64,000 bases of DNA from Heterohyrax brucei (lineage: Eukaryota; Chordata; Mammalia; Hyracoidea; Procaviidae). Each line of letters opens with the position of its first letter. Positions within the stretch are counted from its first letter, which is position 1. Shown piece after piece: positions 22,366-36,097 of this stretch. The position numbers were made by a program, and so were the translations under genes. The stretch covers positions 109,653,431-109,717,430 of the forward strand of contig CM053146.1 of assembly GCA_028571685.1 (NCBI GenBank), read 5' to 3'. The notes below the pieces were generated by a model, which worked only from the letters and a program-made list of their open reading frames with translations, did not search any database and had not been told where the DNA came from.

Positions 22366-25300
22366 TCCACGATTAATTGGAGTTCCTGAACAGTGTGGGA
22401 CACTTGAAAACACAAAGAGTATTGTTGTTGAGTTGCGGACAGAAAACTTCCCCGCAATTATAGAAGAAAAGAATACAGGTATCCAAGATGCATATCAAAC
22501 ACCGCTCAATATAGATCCCAAAAGAAAGACTCCAAGACATACTATAATCAAGCTTAACAAAATGAAACACAAGCAGAAACTCTTAAAAGCAGCAAGACTC
22601 AAAGCAAAGCTAACATTCAGAGGGAAACTCTGTAGGCTTATGTCTGATTTCTTAACAGAAATGATGCTGACACAGAGACAATGGGATGACACATTCAGAG
22701 CCTTTAAGGATAAGAACTTCCAACCAAGAATTATATATCCTGCAAAACTATCCATTAAATATTAAAATGAAATCAAGACATTCACAGATAACCAGAAACT
22801 CTGAGACTTTGTAAAAACCAAACTAAAGTTACAAGAAATACTGAAAGAAGTCTTGGCTTAGAAGAACAAAACTATTAATTTTACATTTCAAGAGGAAATA
22901 CAGAATATATCATCTAGAAACCTATTCAGCTAGGAAAGGCTCCAGACTCAAAGCCGTAATATTAAAAGAAGTGATCCAGTGATCATATCATGAAAACTAT
23001 GACATCACCATATTAAAAAGCAGTATGTACTATAGTTGCTATAGTCCTTCTATATGGAAAGGAAGTTGATAAGACTTGTAGTAGTTAAAATTGGGTTCAA
23101 ATATAGACTACTAAGGGAGATCAAACAGGGAGCCACAAAGCACAATAAAGATGTAACATATCAAATCAATAAACGTAATACAGGGGTCTCAGCAACCACA
23201 AAACCAAAACTGAAAAGGTGAAAAATCAACTCATAAAGAAGAATGTCCAAGAACAGAATAATAAGAACAAAAGAGAAAACATCAATACAAAAATAAACAT
23301 ATCACAATGACAGCACTACACACATACCTATCAATGATTACATTGAATGTGAATGAACTGATCACTCCAGTAAAGAGACAATGAGTGGAGTCTTGGATCA
23401 AAAGACACGACCCATCCATATGTTGCTTACAAGAAACTCACCTTAGACTTAAAAATATGAACAAACTGAAAATTAAAGGGTGGGAGAATATACATCAAGC
23501 TAACAATACACAAAGAAGAGCAGGTGTGGCAATACTAACCTCAGATAAAATAGATTTTAATGTAAAATCCACCACCATGGACAAGGAGGGACACTATTGC
23601 TGAAAGGTTCAATACACAAGCAGGACTTCACAATATTAAATATTTATGCACCCAATACTAGAGCATCTAAATACATCAAAGAAACACTGACTACACTTAA
23701 AAACAAGATAGATCACACCACAACAATAATGGGAGACTTCAACACTCCACTCTCACTATTGAACAGATTGTCTAGAAAAAAGCTCAATAAAGACACAGAA
23801 GATCTTATTGCCACAATTAACCAACTAGACTTCATTCACATATACAGAACTGTCTATCCATCAGCAGACAACTATACCTTCTCCAGTGTACATGGAACAT
23901 TTTCCAGAATAGACCAATTCATACCATTGAACTATTGCAAAGCATCTTCTCAGACAACAAAGCCACTGAAGTTGAAATCAATAGCAGAAAAAAGATAGAA
24001 AGTGGAACACATGGAAACTGAACAACATCTTGCTCAAAAAGCCACGGGTTATAGAAGAAATCAAGGATAAAATAAAGAAATTTATGAATTTCAATGAGAA
24101 TGAAGACCCTTCTTACCAGAACTGAGGGGATACAGCCAAAGCAGTGCTCACAGGTCAGTTTATCTCTATAAATGCACACATCCAGAAACAAGAAAGAACC
24201 CAAACCAAAGGTCTAACCCTACAGCTAGAACAAGTAGAGAGAGAGCAACTGAGGAACCCCTCAGGCACCAGAAGAAAGTAGATCCTAAAGATTAGAGCAG
24301 AACGAAACGAATTAGAGAATAGAAGAACAATCAAAAAAATTGAAAAGACCAAAAGCTGGTTTTTTGAAAAAAAATCAGCAAAATTGATAAACCATTTGGC
24401 TGAACATACTAAAAAAAAAAACAGAAAAGGAAACAAATACCCCAAATAAGAAATGAGAAGGGAATTGTCACAACATATCCATCAGAAACAAAAAATATCA
24501 TAACAGAATACCATGAAAGTCTGTACTCTAACAAATTTGAAAACTAGAGGAAATGGACAAATTCCTAGATTCGTATCACCTACCAAAATTATCACAAGGT
24601 GAAGCAGAACAACTTAATGAACCCATCGCAAAGGAAGAGATTGAAAAAGTCATCAAAAAAACTACCAATGAAAAGAAGCCCTGCCCAGGTGGCTTCACCA
24701 CAGAATTCTACCAAGCTTTTAGAGAAGAGTTATCTCCAATAGTACTGAGACTGTTTCACAGCATAGAAAGGGATGGAATACTCCTAAATTCATTCTATGA
24801 AGCCAGCATAACTCTGATACCAAAGCCAGGAAAAGAACCAACAAAAAAGAACTACAGACCAATTTCACTCATGAATCTACATGCAAAAATCTTCAACAAA
24901 ATTCTTGCCAATAGAATAAAACAACATATCCAAAAAAATAATTCATCATGACCAAGTTGGATTGAAACCAGGGATGCAAGACTTGTTCATCATCAGAAAA
25001 ACAATGTGATCAACTACAGAAATAACACAAGAGACAAGAATCACCTGATTTTGCCTATTGATGCAGAAAAGACATTTGATAAAGTCCAACACCCATTCAT
25101 GCTAAAAACTCTCAGCAAAATAGGAAAAGATGGCAAATTCCTCAATGCAATAAGGACCATTTATACGAAGCCAACTGCCTATATCATCTTGGAGAAAGAC
25201 TGAAACAATTTCTCTTGAGAATGGAAACTAGACAAGGATGCCTACTCTCACCTCTCCTATTCAACATCGTACTAAAAGTGCTAGCCAGAGCAATTAGACA

Positions 25301-25969
25301 AGACCAAGAAATAAAGGGCATCTGCACTGGCAAGGAGGAAGTAAAAATCTCCTTATTTGCAGATGATATGATTGTATACACAGAGAATCCTAAAAAATCC
25401 ACAAGTAAACTACTCAGATTGATAGAAGAGTTCAGCAAATTGTCAGGATACAAGTTAAAAGTCAGTAAATTAGTAGAATTCCTTTATACCAACAATAAGA
25501 TTATTAAGGAAGAAATCACCAAATGAATACCATTTACTATAGCCCCCAAGAAGAGAAAATACCTAGGAATAAATCTAACCAGAGAAATAACAGACCTTTA
25601 CAAAGAGAACTACAAGACCTTACTACGAAACTAAGAGAGACTTAGATAATGGAGAAACCTACCCTGCTCATTGATAGGAAGACTTAACATTGTGAAAATG
25701 TCGGTTTTACCCAAAGCAATTTACTTATATGATGCAATCCCAATACAAATTTCTGTGACATTTTTTAAGGAGATGGAGAAACAAATCACTGACTTTGTTT
25801 GGAAAGTGAAGAAGCCCCACATAAGCAACGCACTACTGAAGAAGAACACACTGGAAGGCCTTTCACTACCTGACTTTGGAACCTATTACACTGCCACAGT
25901 GGTCAAAACAGCCTGGTAAGGTACAAAAAGAGACAAATAGATTAATGGAATAGAATCGAGATGCCAGAC

Positions 25970-26626
25970 TGCCATCCGAGGACACAGCAAGTGATCCCAA
26001 CTCAACAGGAATGGATGTTCACCGAGGACCAAAATGAAATGTGGTAAAGACAACCTAGAAGACAGAGAGACCCACAAGAGTGGATGCCTACACCAACTTG
26101 GGCCCGGAAGAACTGGATGGTGCCCGGCCACCACCAGTGATAGCCACGATGGAGCTCACAGAGAGGAGTCTCACTGGCAACACAAGAATAAAAAGGGGTG
26201 CATCCTGAGATCTCCACTAAAAGACCTCAATTGATGGTCCAGCGGTTTTGGGGTTCCCCTGAGAGCATGGCTCCCGGCCCTGATGCTGCCCTTACCCATA
26301 AATTATAGCAAAGGTCCACTCTTCGGGCAGGAATGGACTGGACTTGGCGATGCAGAGTGACCATATATTGGATGCACTTTATGGTTCTATACATCTATAG
26401 GATATCATCCTGCTGACCTCTGGCTGGAGGAAGGAGAGTGGGTGGAGAGGAAGGGAAAGGAGGCTGTTGGGAGGATGAGACATGTGTGGAGCAGAGAGGA
26501 ATAGTGTGCAGTCACCGGACAGGGAGAGCAGTGGAAGCTGCATATAGGTGGGCATGTAAATTTATACGGGAATGTACATTTTCACTCAGTCATATTAAAT
26601 AAAAAATAAAAAATTAAAAAAAAAAA
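25970..26626 (+). mobile_element. L1 3' UTR fragment nested in L1-C
   Basis: At this point ORF2 of L1-C jumps into L1 3' UTR sequence (CTGCCATCCGAGGACACAGC on) that ends in poly(A). ORF2 then resumes at 26627 with the sequence that should follow. Flanking AGAATCGAGATGCCAG and AGAATCGAAACCCCAG agree at 13 of 16 positions and fit a target duplication. This is therefore a second, severely 5'-truncated L1, not a deletion in L1-C. Confidence 0.85.
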
Positions 26627-26819
26627 GAATCGAAACCCCAGAGATGACACCATCCACCTATGACCAGTTGATATTCGACACAGGCCCTAAGACATTAAAC
26701 TGGGGTAAAAATAATCTCTTCAACAAATGCTGCTGGCAAAATTGGATATCCATCTGTGTCTTAGGCTGGATTTTCTAGGGAAGCAAAACCAGTAACACGT
26801 GTAAGTACAAGGAAAGATT

Positions 26820-26858
26820 TATAATATATATATATATATATATATACAGATAGATAGA
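26820..26858. repeat. TA / GATA microsatellite in the solo LTR
   Basis: TATATA repeats are followed by three GATA units, lying inside the LTR at 26757-27350. Confidence 0.9.
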
Positions 26859-26998
26859 TACAAATATAGGAAACAGCTCAGGTAATCACAGAAGCTGAAT
26901 GTCCCAAGCTCTGGCACAAGCCTCATGTGTCCATGGAAGCTGAGGAACCCAAGGTCAGCAAGTCAGAGACCAGAGTTGTAGATCACTGGTTGTGTAGA

Positions 26999-27094
26999 TC
27001 AGTGGATCCCAAGCTGGTGGCGAGACGAAGCGACAGAGGCTGGAGGTCAGTGGATCCCAAGCTGGTGGTGAGACGAAGCGACAGTGGCTGGCGA
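26999..27094 (+). repeat. 48-bp direct tandem duplication in the solo LTR
   Basis: Two adjacent units start TCAGTGGATCCCAAGCTGGT at 26999 and 27047. They carry GACGAAGCGACAG at the same offset and differ by only a few bases. Confidence 0.9.
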
Positions 27095-29334
27095 ATGCAG
27101 GATCAGCAGGTCAGGGAGCAGGACTCTCAAGTGCTGACTGTAAGGAGTGATGAGCCCAACAGCTGCTAGCTCAAGTCCTGGAACCAGACACTGGAAGAAG
27201 AGAGCAGGAGCTTCTGGCCACGTGAGCGATCAGCAGCCGTAGTCCAAGGTCATGAGATGAGAGCCGAGGGGCAGGGAGCCACCACAAACCCCGCCCTGCC
27301 ACTTAATACAGCAGCCAAATAGGTAGTAGCCAAGCTGACATAATCCTGACCACTACAATCTGCAATAAATTGAAACAAGACCCATATCTCATGCCTTACA
27401 CAAAAACCAACTCAAACTGGATAAAAGACCTAAATATCAAATCTAAAATGATGAAGCTCATCCAAGAAAAACTGCGATGAACAATGAAAGTTTTAATACA
27501 CAACATAGACTTCAAAATCTGACAAACCACAATCAACAGAAGAGAAAATAGATAAACAGGAACTACTAAGAGTCAAACACTTTTGCTGACCCAAAGACTT
27601 TATCAATAGAATTAAAAGACCACCTACAGAATGGGAAAAAATATTTGGCAACTATATGTCAGACTGACCTCTGGTCTCCATAATCTATATGGTACTACAA
27701 AATAGCAATAAGAAAAAGATGAATAATCCAATTAAGTGATGAGCAAAGGAGATAGACAGACACTTCTCTAAAGAGGAGATCCAGGCATTCAAAAAACTCA
27801 AGCAGACATGCTCACGATCATTAGCTATTAAAGAAATTCAAATCAAGACAACAATGAGATAACACCTCACCCCAACAAAGTTGGCCATGATCCAAAAGGT
27901 GCAAAACAACAAATGCTGGAGAGGCTGTGGAGAGACTGGAACTCGCCTACACTGTTGGTGGGATTGCAAAATGGCACAGCCTCTTTGGAAAGCAGTCTGG
28001 TGCTTCCTTGGAAAACTGGAAATAGATATACCATTTGACCCAGTAATTCCACTGCTTGGAATATACCCTACGGAATCAAGGCTATTCACACCAACTGATA
28101 CATGCACAAGAATGTTTATTGCAACACAGGCCACAATAGCAAAAAGATGGAATCAACCCAGATGCCCAACAACAGAGAACTGGATAGGTAAACTATGGTA
28201 AATATACTCAACAGAACACTATGCAATGATAAAGAACAATGATGATTTTTAGGAGGCATCTCATAACCTCGTTTCAATTGGAAGACATTATGTTGAGTGA
28301 AAGTAGTCAGTTAACAAAAGGACAAATATTGTATGAGATCCCTCCTATAAGAACTTAAAAAAGAAACTCATGCATAGAAGAAAAGACTCAGCAGCTGCAA
28401 GGGTGTGGAGGGAGGGAAAGTGTGGGGTATTGATTAAATAGTTGATACAAATTTGGTTGGGTGAAATCTGTGACAGCACACATTAGAAAGAAGATCAATT
28501 TTAACTGGCTTCAACATAACATGATTATCTCTCCCACCTTAACTCAATATGGCAACGATGGAGTAGCTGGGGTAGGGGTCTGGGGACCATGCTCTCAGGT
28601 TACATCAAGGCCAATTGGCATAACTAACATTTTGCTAAGAAAGTCTTCTGCATCCCACATTGGTGGGTGGCATCTGGGGTCTTAAAAGCTGCCAGGCTGC
28701 CATCTGAGATGCACCAAATTGTCCCAACTCAGCAGGAACAGATGACCTCCAAGGACCAAAACGACATGGGGCAAAGAGAACCTGGAAGACAGAGAGACCT
28801 AAGTGAGCAGGTGACTACATCGACATGTGACCAGAAGAACTGGATGGTGCCTGGCCACCACCAGCTGTGACGGGCTTCACAAAGTTGAACCTCACTGGCA
28901 ACACAAAAATGAAAAGGTGTACACCCTGAGATCTTCACTAAAAGACTGCAATTGGTGGTCCAGGGGCCTCAGGGTTCCCCTGGGAGCATGGCCTCTGGCC
29001 CTGATGCTGCCCCTGTCCATAAATCATAATGGACGTCAACTCTTTGGACCGAAATGGATTGGACTTGGTGACACAGAGTGACCACATCATGTGTGCACTT
29101 TATGGTTTTATGCATCTATAGGATGTCATCTGGCTGATCTCTTACTGGACACAGGGGAAGAGGGTGGAGAGAAGGGGATAGAAGATTGTTAGGAGGACAT
29201 GACGTGTACAGAACAAGAGGAGGAGTGTGCTGTCACTGGGCAGGGAGAGCCGTGGGAGCCGCTCATTGGCAGGTATGCAAAGTTATATGGGACTGTATAT
29301 TTTCACTCAATCATAACTTTAAAAAAATGACTCA

Positions 29335-30308
29335 CAGTTAAGACATACACAGAATCATGGCTAGTACTGAATAATTTAGCATCTGGTCAGGGGCCTGGCC
29401 AAAAGCCCATGAATGAATATATGCATGTAGATACAATTAATGAAGATCTTTATTTTGCATCTTATCCACCAGAAAGCTCCTACCATGAGAGAGACACTAA
29501 ACAACCAGTCGGAAAAAATAACATGGCCATTTGACACGAGCTACCCTGTGTCACTGGTTACAGAGTGCTACTGGCATAACTCGTATGGAACGAGCTATGG
29601 TGGCAGACTGTGCACGGGGCCACCAGCAGGGGCTCCCACTTTCCGTAGCTGATGTAGCTACCACTGCTGCTCAGTGTTCAAACTGCCCCCAGTACAGACC
29701 AAAGCCGAGTTCCCAGTTTGGCATCATCTCTTCAGGAGGCCAATTAGCAAGCTGAGGACATTGAAACTTTTCCATCTGGAAAGAATAGTGATTCATTTTA
29801 ACAGAGATAGATACACATTTTGGGTGAAGGCTTGTTTTTCCTGCCTGCAGAGACTTAGCCAGCAGTGTTATCTATGTGCTTACAGAACATCAAGTCCACT
29901 GTCATACGATCTGAAGTAATACCATGTCAGAACAACTTACAGCAAAGTAAAGGAATTGTTTTGCAGCAGAGGGAAAGGAACTCATGACCATGGGACTCTC
30001 CAGCCACATCCCATAGGTACCACTCAGAAATGGCCAGTTTTTTGTAACAGTAGAATGGCACATTGGAAACACAGCAGAAATTCCAGCTACAAGTGATGTC
30101 TTGTGGGGCTCCATCCACCAGGAAGCAGTATATACTTGAAACTGAAGGCTGTTTAAGAGTGTTGGGTCCCCAATGAAAAATTTAATAACTGACAGAAGAT
30201 AGTTGAACATGGATTTCTGAAAATTAGTCTATGAAAACGTTATGACTAGCAACAGAAGACTTTCTGACTCACTTGCTTTGGACACACCATCAAACCAAAA
30301 AAGAAGAG
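29335..30308. other. Intergenic stretch without recognised features
   Basis: I see no exon or named repeat between the end of L1-C and the next SINE. Open frames here are short and lack motifs. Confidence 0.35.
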
Positions 30309-30468
30309 AAAAACAAACTCATTGCCATCAACTAATTCTGAGTCATAGTGACTCTACATGACAGAGCAGAACTGGCCCCAAAGGGCTTCTGAGGAGCATC
30401 TGGTGGATTTGAACTGCCAACGTTTTGTTTGTCAACCAAACACTTAACCACTACACTGCCAGGGCCCC
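30309..30468 (-). mobile_element. Paenungulate SINE, minus strand
   Basis: The reverse complement begins GGGGCCCTGGCAGTGTAGTG and includes GTTGGCAGTTCAAATCCACC and CATGTAGAGTCACTATGACT. Confidence 0.9.
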
Positions 30469-30879
30469 AGGACACGTCCTCAGTAGGGTAAGTCACAGAG
30501 GAAGACCTCATGCTTGGTGAAGCAGAGGGCCAAGCAGAGGGCCAAGCGGTAGCCACAATGACAGACTCATGCAGGTGAGTGACCACGAGAATGATGCGGG
30601 ATGAGACAATAACCTTGTTCTGTCATGCAAGGGTCTCTGTGAGTCAAAGCTGATTCAGTGGTAGCTATCATCTGTGCGTGTGTGTACCTATGTATCTATT
30701 TACCTACCTACCTATCTGTAATTATTATCCATTGTCTACAACAAAGTTCTTGAAATTAATAACAAAGTAAAATAGGAGAAAGATAGTCCAAGGACAGAGA
30801 AGGAGAAATGAAAATATTCACTTAATGCGCTGCAAGAATAATGACCTTACAATACCAAGAGAAATGAAGCTATACTGTC

Positions 30880-31200
30880 ATTTATGCTACAGGTTGGAAT
30901 CGTGGAAAGTGTCGACATTGGGAAGGCTGTGGGGAGACAGGCAGTCTCGCATGCATTACTGCTGTGTTAGTCTGCACTTGTTGAAAGGCAGGTTAGGCAG
31001 GTTAGTTGGACCTAGAAAAGTGTATACCGTTCAACTCAGGAATTCTGCTTCTAGGATTTTACCTAACAGAACTGTATACTCAAGATGCACAAAGATAAAG
31101 TACAAGGATTTTTACTGCAGTATTATTTGTAATAGTTCAAAAACAGTTTAAAAGGCTTCCATCTAAATTAATACAATGTCATTTAATAAATTATGTCAAT
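30880..31200 (+). mobile_element. Ancient L1 ORF2 3' fragment
   Basis: Diverged L1 landmarks: GGAAGGCTGTGGGGAGACAG, a short inserted repeat AGGCAGGTTAGGCAGGTTAG, GTTCAACTCAGGAATTCTGC and TTTTTACTGCAGTATTATTT. No open frame survives. Confidence 0.65.
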
Positions 31201-31204
31201 GATA

Positions 31205-31264
31205 AAAATAGTTAACATTTTTTGAGGACACACTGCACACCAGGAGCTTTTCTAAGCACTTTTC
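31205..31264 (+). repeat. MIR SINE, 5' part, split by L1-D
   Basis: The sequence resembles a MIR core (GAGCTTTTCTAAGCACTTTT after a CTGCACACCAGG block). Its continuation resumes at 38463 on the far side of L1-D, with the target duplication CTAAGCACTTTTC at 31252-31264. Confidence 0.75.
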
Positions 31265-32274
31265 TCTTTTTTTTATTTTTTATTTTTATTTTTATTTAAC
31301 ATAACTGAGTGAAAATGTACATTCACGTATAAATTTACATGCCCCCCTATATGCAGCTTCCACTGCTCTCCCTGTCCGGTGACTGCACACTATTCCTCTC
31401 TGCTCCACACATGTCTCATCCTCCCAACAGTCTCCTTTCCCCTCCTCTCCATCCACTCCCCTTCCTCCAGCCAGAGGTCAGCAAGATGATATCCTATAGA
31501 TGTATATAACCATAAAGTGCTTCCAATATATGGTTACTCTGCTTTGCCAAGTCCAGTCCATTCCTGTCCAAAGAGTGGACCTTTGTTATAATTTATGGGA
31601 AAGGACAGCATCAGGGAAGGGGGCCATGCTCTCAGAGGAACCCCAAAACCGCTGGACCATCAACTGAGGTCTTTTAGTGGAGATCTCATGATGCACCTCT
31701 TTTTATTCTTGTGTTGCCAGTGAGGCTCCTCTCTGTGAGCTCTATCGTGGCTATCACTGGTGGTGGCCGGGCACCATCTGGTTCTTCCGGTCCCAAGTCG
31801 ATGTAGGCACCCACTCTTGTGGGTCTCTCTGTCTTCTCGGTTGTCTTTACTGCATGCCATTTTGGTCCTCAGTGAGCATCCGTTCCTGCTGAGTTGGGAC
31901 CATTTGCTGTGTCCCCGGATGGCAGCTTGGCAGCTTTTAAGACCCCAGACGCCACTCACCAATGTGGAGTGCAGAGAGCTCTCTTAGCAAAACGCTAGTT
32001 GTGCCAATTGGCCTGGAATTCGCCTAAGAGCATGGTCCCCCACCCCAGCTACTCTATCCTTGCAGTATTGAGTTAAGATGGAATGAGTACTCAAGTTATG
32101 CTGAAGTCCACTTAATTTTGTTCTTGTTCCTAATGTGTGCTGTCACCGCTTTCTCCCAACTAGATTTCTAGTAACTATCTAAACTAAACCCTTCCCCCCT
32201 CGCCCTCCATCCCTCTCCTCCCTTGCAGCTGTCAAAGAGTCTTTTCTTCTATACACAAGTCTGTTTTTGAGATC

Positions 32275-35200
32275 TTATCGTAGAGGTCTCATACAGTATT
32301 TGTCCTTTTGTCGCTGACTACTTTCACTCAACATAATGTCTTCCAGTTGAAACCAGGTTGGGAGATGTTTCCTGGAATCATCGTTATTCTTTATCATTGC
32401 GTAGTGCTCCATTGAGTATATGTACCACAGTTTACCTATCCATTCTTCTATTGTTGGGCATCTGGGTTGATTCCATCTTTTTGCTATTGTGGACTGTGTT
32501 GCGATAAACATTCTGGTGCATGTGTCCGTTGGTGTGAAAGGCCTTGAATCTGTAGGATATATTCCAAGTAGTGGAATTACTGGGTCAAATGGTATATCAA
32601 TATCCATTTTTTTAAGGAAGCGCCAGAGTGCCTTCCAAAGAGGCTGGACCATTTTGCAACCCCACCAACAGTGTAGGAGGGTTCCAATTTCTCCACAGCC
32701 TCTCCAGCATTTGTTGTTTTGTGTTTTTTGGATCATGGCCAATCTTGTTGGGGTGAGGTGTTATCTCATTGTTGTCTTGATTTGAATTTCTTTAATAACT
32801 AAAGATCATGAACATGTCCGCATGTGTTTTTTGGCTGCCTGGATCTCCTCTTTAGTGAAGTGTCTGTCCATCTCCTTTGCCCTTCACTTAATTGGATGGT
32901 TTATCTTCTTCTTCTTGATACTTTGTAGTATCTTATAGATTATGGAGAGCAGGCGTCGGTCTGACATAGAGTTGCCAAATATTTTTTCCCATTCTGTGGG
33001 TGTTCTTTTAATTCTATTAATAAAGTCTTTGGATGAGCAAAAGTGTTTGATTCTTAATAGTTCCCATTTATCTATTTTCTCTTCTGTTGATTGAGGTTTC
33101 TTTGACAGATTTTGGAGTCTGTCCTCATTGTGTATTAAAACTTCCATTGTTGTTCCTACCTTTTCTTGGATGAGCTTCATCGTTTTAGGTTTGATATTTA
33201 GGTCTTTTATCCAGTTGGAGTTGGTTTTTGTATAAGGTGTAAGATATAGATCTTGATTCAGTTTATTGCAGATGGATAACCAATTTTGCCAGCACCATTT
33301 GTTGAAGAGACTGTTTTTACTCCAGTTTAATGTCTTAGGACCTTTGTTGAATATCAACTGTTCATAGGCAGATGGTGTCATCTCTGGGGTCTCAATTCTG
33401 TTCCATTGATCGATCTGTCTGTTCTTGTACCAGTACCAGGCTGTTTTGACCACTGTGGCAGTGTAGTATGTTCTAAGGTCGGGTAATGAGAGGCCTCCCA
33501 ATGTGTTCTTCTTCTTTAGTAGTACCTTACTTATCCGGGGCTTCTTCCCTTTCCAAACAAAATTGGTGATTTCTTTCTCCATCTCATTAAAAAATGACGC
33601 TGGAACTTGTATTGGGATTGCATTATATAAATAAATTGCTTTGGGTAAAATAGACATTTTCACAATGTTAAGTCTTCCTATCCATGAGCAGGGTAGGTTT
33701 TTCCATTTATCTAAGTCTCTCTTAGTTTCTTGTAGTAAGGGCTTGTAGTTCTCTTTGTAAAGGTCTGTTGTTTCTCTGGTTAGATTAATTCCTAGGTACT
33801 ATCTTCTTAGGGGCTATCACAAATGGTATTGATTTGATAATTTCCTCCTTAACAGTCTCATTGATGGTATAGAGGAAACCTACTGATTTACTTATGTTTA
33901 TCTTGTATCCTGTAACTTTGCTGAACTCTTCTATCAGTTTGAGTAGCTTACTTATAGATTCCTTGGGGTTCTCTGCATATACAATCATATCATCTGCGAA
34001 CAGGGAGATTTTAACTTCCTCTTTGCCGATGCAGATGCCCTTTATTTCTTCGTCTTATCTAATTGCTCTGGCTAGAACTTCTAGCACAATGTTGAATAGG
34101 AGAGGTGAGAGTGGGCATCCTTGTCTAGTTCCTGATCTCAAGGGAAAGTCTTTCAGTCTCTCTCCATTCAGGATGATGTGGGCAATTGGCTTTGTATAAA
34201 TGGCCCTTATTGTGTTGAGGAATTTGCCGTCTATGCCCATTTTGCTAAGAGTTTTTAGCATGAATGGGTGTTGGACTTTATCAAATGCCTTTTCAGCATC
34301 AATGGACAAAATGAGGTGATCTTTGTCTTTTGTGTTATTTATGTGGTTAATCACATTAATTGTTTTCCTGATGTTGAACCAGCCTTGCATCCCTGGTATG
34401 AATCCCACTTGGTCATGATGGATTATTTTCTTGATATGTTGTTGTATTCTGTTGGCAAGAATTTTGTTGAAGATTTTTGCATCTAGGTTCATGAGTGATA
34501 TCGGTCTGTAGTTCTCTGTCTTTGTTGGATCTTTCCCTGGCTTAGGTATCAGGGTTATGCTGGCTTCATAGAATGAGTTTGGGAGTACTTCATCCCTTTC
34601 TATACTGTGAAATAGTTTCAATAGTATTGGGGATAACTCTTCTCTAAATGCTTGGTAGAATTCTGCCGTGAAGCCATCTGGGCCCGGACTTTTTTTCGTT
34701 GGCAGTGTTTTGATGACCTTTTCAATCTCTTCCTCTGTGATGGGTTTATTAAGTTGTTCTGCTTCACGTTGTGATAATTTGGGTAGGTGGTATGAGTCAA
34801 GGAATTGGTCCATTTCCCCTAGGTTTTCAAATTTGTTAGAGTACAGTCTTTCATAGTATTCTGTTATGATATTTTTGATTTCTGTTGCATCTGTGGTGAG
34901 AACTCCCTTCTCATTTCTAATTTGGGTTATTTGTTTCCTTTCCTGCTTTTCTTTAGTAAGGTTAGCCAGTGGTTTATCAATTTTGTTGATCTTTTCAAAA
35001 AACCAGCTTTTGGTCTTTTCAATTTTTAAAATTGTTTTTCTATTCTCTAATTCATGTAGCTCTGCTCTAATCTTTATAATCTCCTTTCTTCTGGTGCCCG
35101 AGGGGTTCCTCTGTTGTTCTCTTTCTACTTGTTCAAGCTGTAGAGTTAGTTCCTTGATTTGGTTTCTTTCTTCCTTCCAGATGTGTGCATTTATGGAGAT

Positions 35201-36097
35201 AAACAGACCTCTGAGCACTGCTTTGGCTGTATCCCATAGGTTCTGGTAGGAAGTGTTTTCGTTCTCATTGGAATCCATGAATTTCTTTAATTCATCCCTG
35301 ATTTCCTCTATAACCCATGTTTTTTTGAGCAAGATGTTGTTCAGTTTCCAAGAGTTCCACTTTCTATCTCTGTTTTTTCTGCTATTGATTTCAACTTTGA
35401 TGGCTTTATGATCTGAGAAGATGCTTTGCAGTAATTCAACGGTATGGATTTTGTTGAGCATTGCATTATGGCCTATCACGTGATCAATTCTGGAGAATGT
35501 TCCATGTGCACTGGAGAAGAAGGTGTAGTTGTCTGCTGATGGGTGGAAAGTTCTATATATATCAATGAGGTTTAGTTGGTTAATTGTGTCAATGAGGTCT
35601 TCTGTATCTTTACGGAGCTTTTTTCTAGATGATCTGTCTAGTAATGAGAGTGGAGTGTTAAAGTCTCCCACTATTATTGTGGAGTCATCTAACTCTCTTT
35701 TGAGTGTAGTCAGTGTTTCTTCGACATATTTAGGTGCTCTGACATTAGGTGCATAAATGTTTAATCTAGTTAAGTCTTGCTTGTATACTGAACCTTTCAG
35801 CAATAAATAGTGTCCATCTTTGTCCACGATGGTGGATTTGACATTAAAATTGATTTTGTCTGAGATTAGAATTGCCACCCCTGCTCTTCTTTGTTCATTG
35901 TTAGCTTGATATATATTCTTCCATCCTTCAATTTTCAGTTTGTTCCTGTCTTTAGGTCTCAAGTGAGTTTCTTGTAGACAACATATGGATGGGTCGTGTC
36001 TTTTGATCCAAGATGACACTCGGTGTCTCTTTACTGGAGCATTCAGTCCATTCACATTCAATGTAATTATTGATAGGTATGTGTTCACTGCTGCCAT
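32275..36097 (-). pseudogene. L1-D ORF2 (endonuclease-reverse transcriptase), disabled
   Basis: The frame starts with ATG at 36097 and the conserved endonuclease opening ([28 protein letters not shown]), followed by [12 protein letters not shown] and SADNYTF blocks. The RT domain follows with [13 protein letters not shown], the [18 protein letters not shown] block, [20 protein letters not shown] and the FADDMIVY active site. The Cys motif [15 protein letters not shown] lies near the C-terminus. Breaks: a TAA at 34055-34057 where relatives have Gln, a frameshift near 33790, a TGA at 32884-32886 and another at 32806-32808. Both TGAs replace CGA Arg codons in relatives, as expected from CpG decay. 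Length (about 1,274 codons) is normal for L1 ORF2. Confidence 0.93.

Larger units (their letters stand above)
26757..27350 (+). mobile_element. Solo LTR nested in L1-C
   Basis: The element begins TGTCTTAGGCTGGATTTTCT and ends CTGACCACTACA (TG...CA). It is flanked by ATCTG on both sides in L1-C ORF2. A 5-bp duplication and TG/CA ends fit a solo ERVL/MaLR-type LTR. It contains a TA/GATA microsatellite (about 26820-26858) and a 48-bp tandem duplication (26999-27094). No internal retroviral sequence is present. Confidence 0.8.
21029..29324 (+). mobile_element. L1-C: full-length LINE-1 with two nested insertions
   Basis: It starts with GTAGAGTCAAGACAGCAGAC, homologous to the 5' end of L1-D, and ends at an A-rich tail. 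Candidate target duplications, AAATGACCCA (21019-21028) and AAATGACTCA (29325-29334), differ at one base. ORF1 spans about 21920-22830 and ORF2 starts at ATG 23307. Both are broken by frameshifts and stops. RT landmarks include FADDM near 25360. Two later insertions, at 25970-26626 and 26757-27350, split ORF2. Without them the element is about 7.0 kb. Confidence 0.9.

Noticed and set aside
34055-36097. 680-residue protein as a host gene
   Set aside because: The endonuclease and RT motifs and the flanking duplication show it is L1-D ORF2.
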